A stretch of 64,000 bases of DNA. It comes from Lytechinus variegatus (taxonomy: Eukaryota > Echinodermata > Echinoidea > Temnopleuroida > Toxopneustidae). Below the pieces are notes generated by a model. The model worked only from the letters and a program-made list of their open reading frames with translations. It was not told the DNA's origin and ran no database searches. A program made the position numbers and the translations under genes. Below are positions 63,254 through 64,000 of the stretch, in pieces (position 1 is the stretch's first letter; each line of letters opens with the position of its first letter). The DNA lies in the NCBI RefSeq assembly GCF_018143015.1, contig NC_054750.1, forward strand, positions 8,522,501 to 8,586,500, given 5' to 3'.

Positions 63254-64000
63254 TGGATGATGTCACATATATATGAGAAAAGGATATACCCCCTCTCTTC
63301 TCTGATATTCCAAGTAGAGGAAAAAGGAGGAAGAAAGAAACACAAAGATGAAAATGAAAGTATGAATTTCTATTAATATAATTCAGTTTATAAATGTTAA
63401 TGATTTTTTTATTGCATGTTGGGACCCTGCATGCCTACAAGCAATTCTAAGGTTATCCCTCCATTAATGGAGGCCCCATTTATCATAGACCTATCATATT
63501 GAAATGTATGCTAAATTTAAAAGATGGAAATGAATGAACTGAAATCAAAATTGAAGTAACAGGAAGATGCGAAGGGCTGCGCTGTGTAATAATACCTATA
63601 ATCAGAAAAAAAGACTGGCCTATATTTCACAGTCAGACCAACACAAACCGATTGATCGGTGGTTTGTTATTGAAACATTAATTTGAAGGAGAAAATGACG
63701 TCACGATGCATGGACGAGGTCATCTCGAGCGATAGCTGCATTCTGCAAATCTTCAACGTTGGCTCGACCATCGACATATCATAATATAATAGCAGACCCC
63801 TTTTTTCACTGATCAATGACAGATAATACGGCTCCCTTCTCAATCTCAAAACATTTTAAGCAAAATAGGTATTGATCATATCCGATTATGCATGCATTGT
63901 ATAGTACTCGATCACAGCTCACTGAATAAGCACAGATATCGTACGAGTGGACAGTGTCAACACAAGAGAGAGTGCGGATAGAGTGAGAAAAGGTCCCGCT
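63254..64000. other. Window end, nothing recognised
   Basis: Unique-looking AT-rich sequence without a supported gene or repeat. Confidence 0.35.

Overview
The window is eukaryotic and most likely from a deuterostome invertebrate, with a sea urchin or another echinoderm as the best guess. It is AT-rich and intron-rich. It has no operons, and genes occupy little of it. Two multi-exon genes encode animal-type proteins: a secreted PKDCC/VLK-like kinase and a calponin/transgelin-type muscle protein. A cytosolic sulfotransferase is also present. The rest is dominated by palindromic MITEs, a non-LTR retrotransposon with a 2A-like peptide, and dispersed repeats that from memory resemble those of sea urchin genomes. 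The species assignment is inference; the exon structures and repeats are read directly.

Layout. 1-0.64 kb: dispersed tandem repeat and a half MITE. 2.5-10.9 kb: a large DNA transposon with inverted terminal repeats of about 400 bp. It carries a chromo-barrel ORF followed by a 757-codon putative transposase with a zinc knuckle, and a foldback element and a MITE are nested in its left part. 11.2-12.7 kb: four tRNA-like units arranged as an inverted pair of tandem dimers. 13.0-13.6 kb: a retrotransposon fragment with a 2A-like motif, broken by a MITE. 13.7-17.5 kb: the last five exons of a sulfotransferase (+). 18.2-22.7 kb: an almost intact L1/Tx1-type LINE (-) with one frameshift. 23-30 kb: repeats and unassigned spacer. 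30.2-34.6 kb: four exons of the PKDCC-like kinase (+). 36-40 kb: MITEs. 40.2-53.6 kb: calponin/transgelin-like gene (-), whose 9.7-kb intron holds a nest of elements up to three deep. 55.3-57.0 kb: an element containing two MITEs and a tRNA-derived SINE. 58.4-59.1 kb: another dispersed element. 60.4-61.4 kb: a (CTA)n array. 62.4-63.3 kb: a probable further element.

The main theme is transposon biology. Several unrelated-looking palindromic families are all flanked by TTAA, and the big two-ORF element has candidate ends of the same style (AGG next to TTAA/ATAA). That makes it a possible autonomous source for the TTAA MITEs. The most unusual objects are that element; a 4.5-kb foldback built from 273-bp units, each containing two of its own ends head to head, with a target duplication of 8-10 bp; and a 2.1-kb insertion inside it with a TTCA duplication and eleven copies of a 16-bp near-palindrome. 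The three host genes do not form a common pathway.
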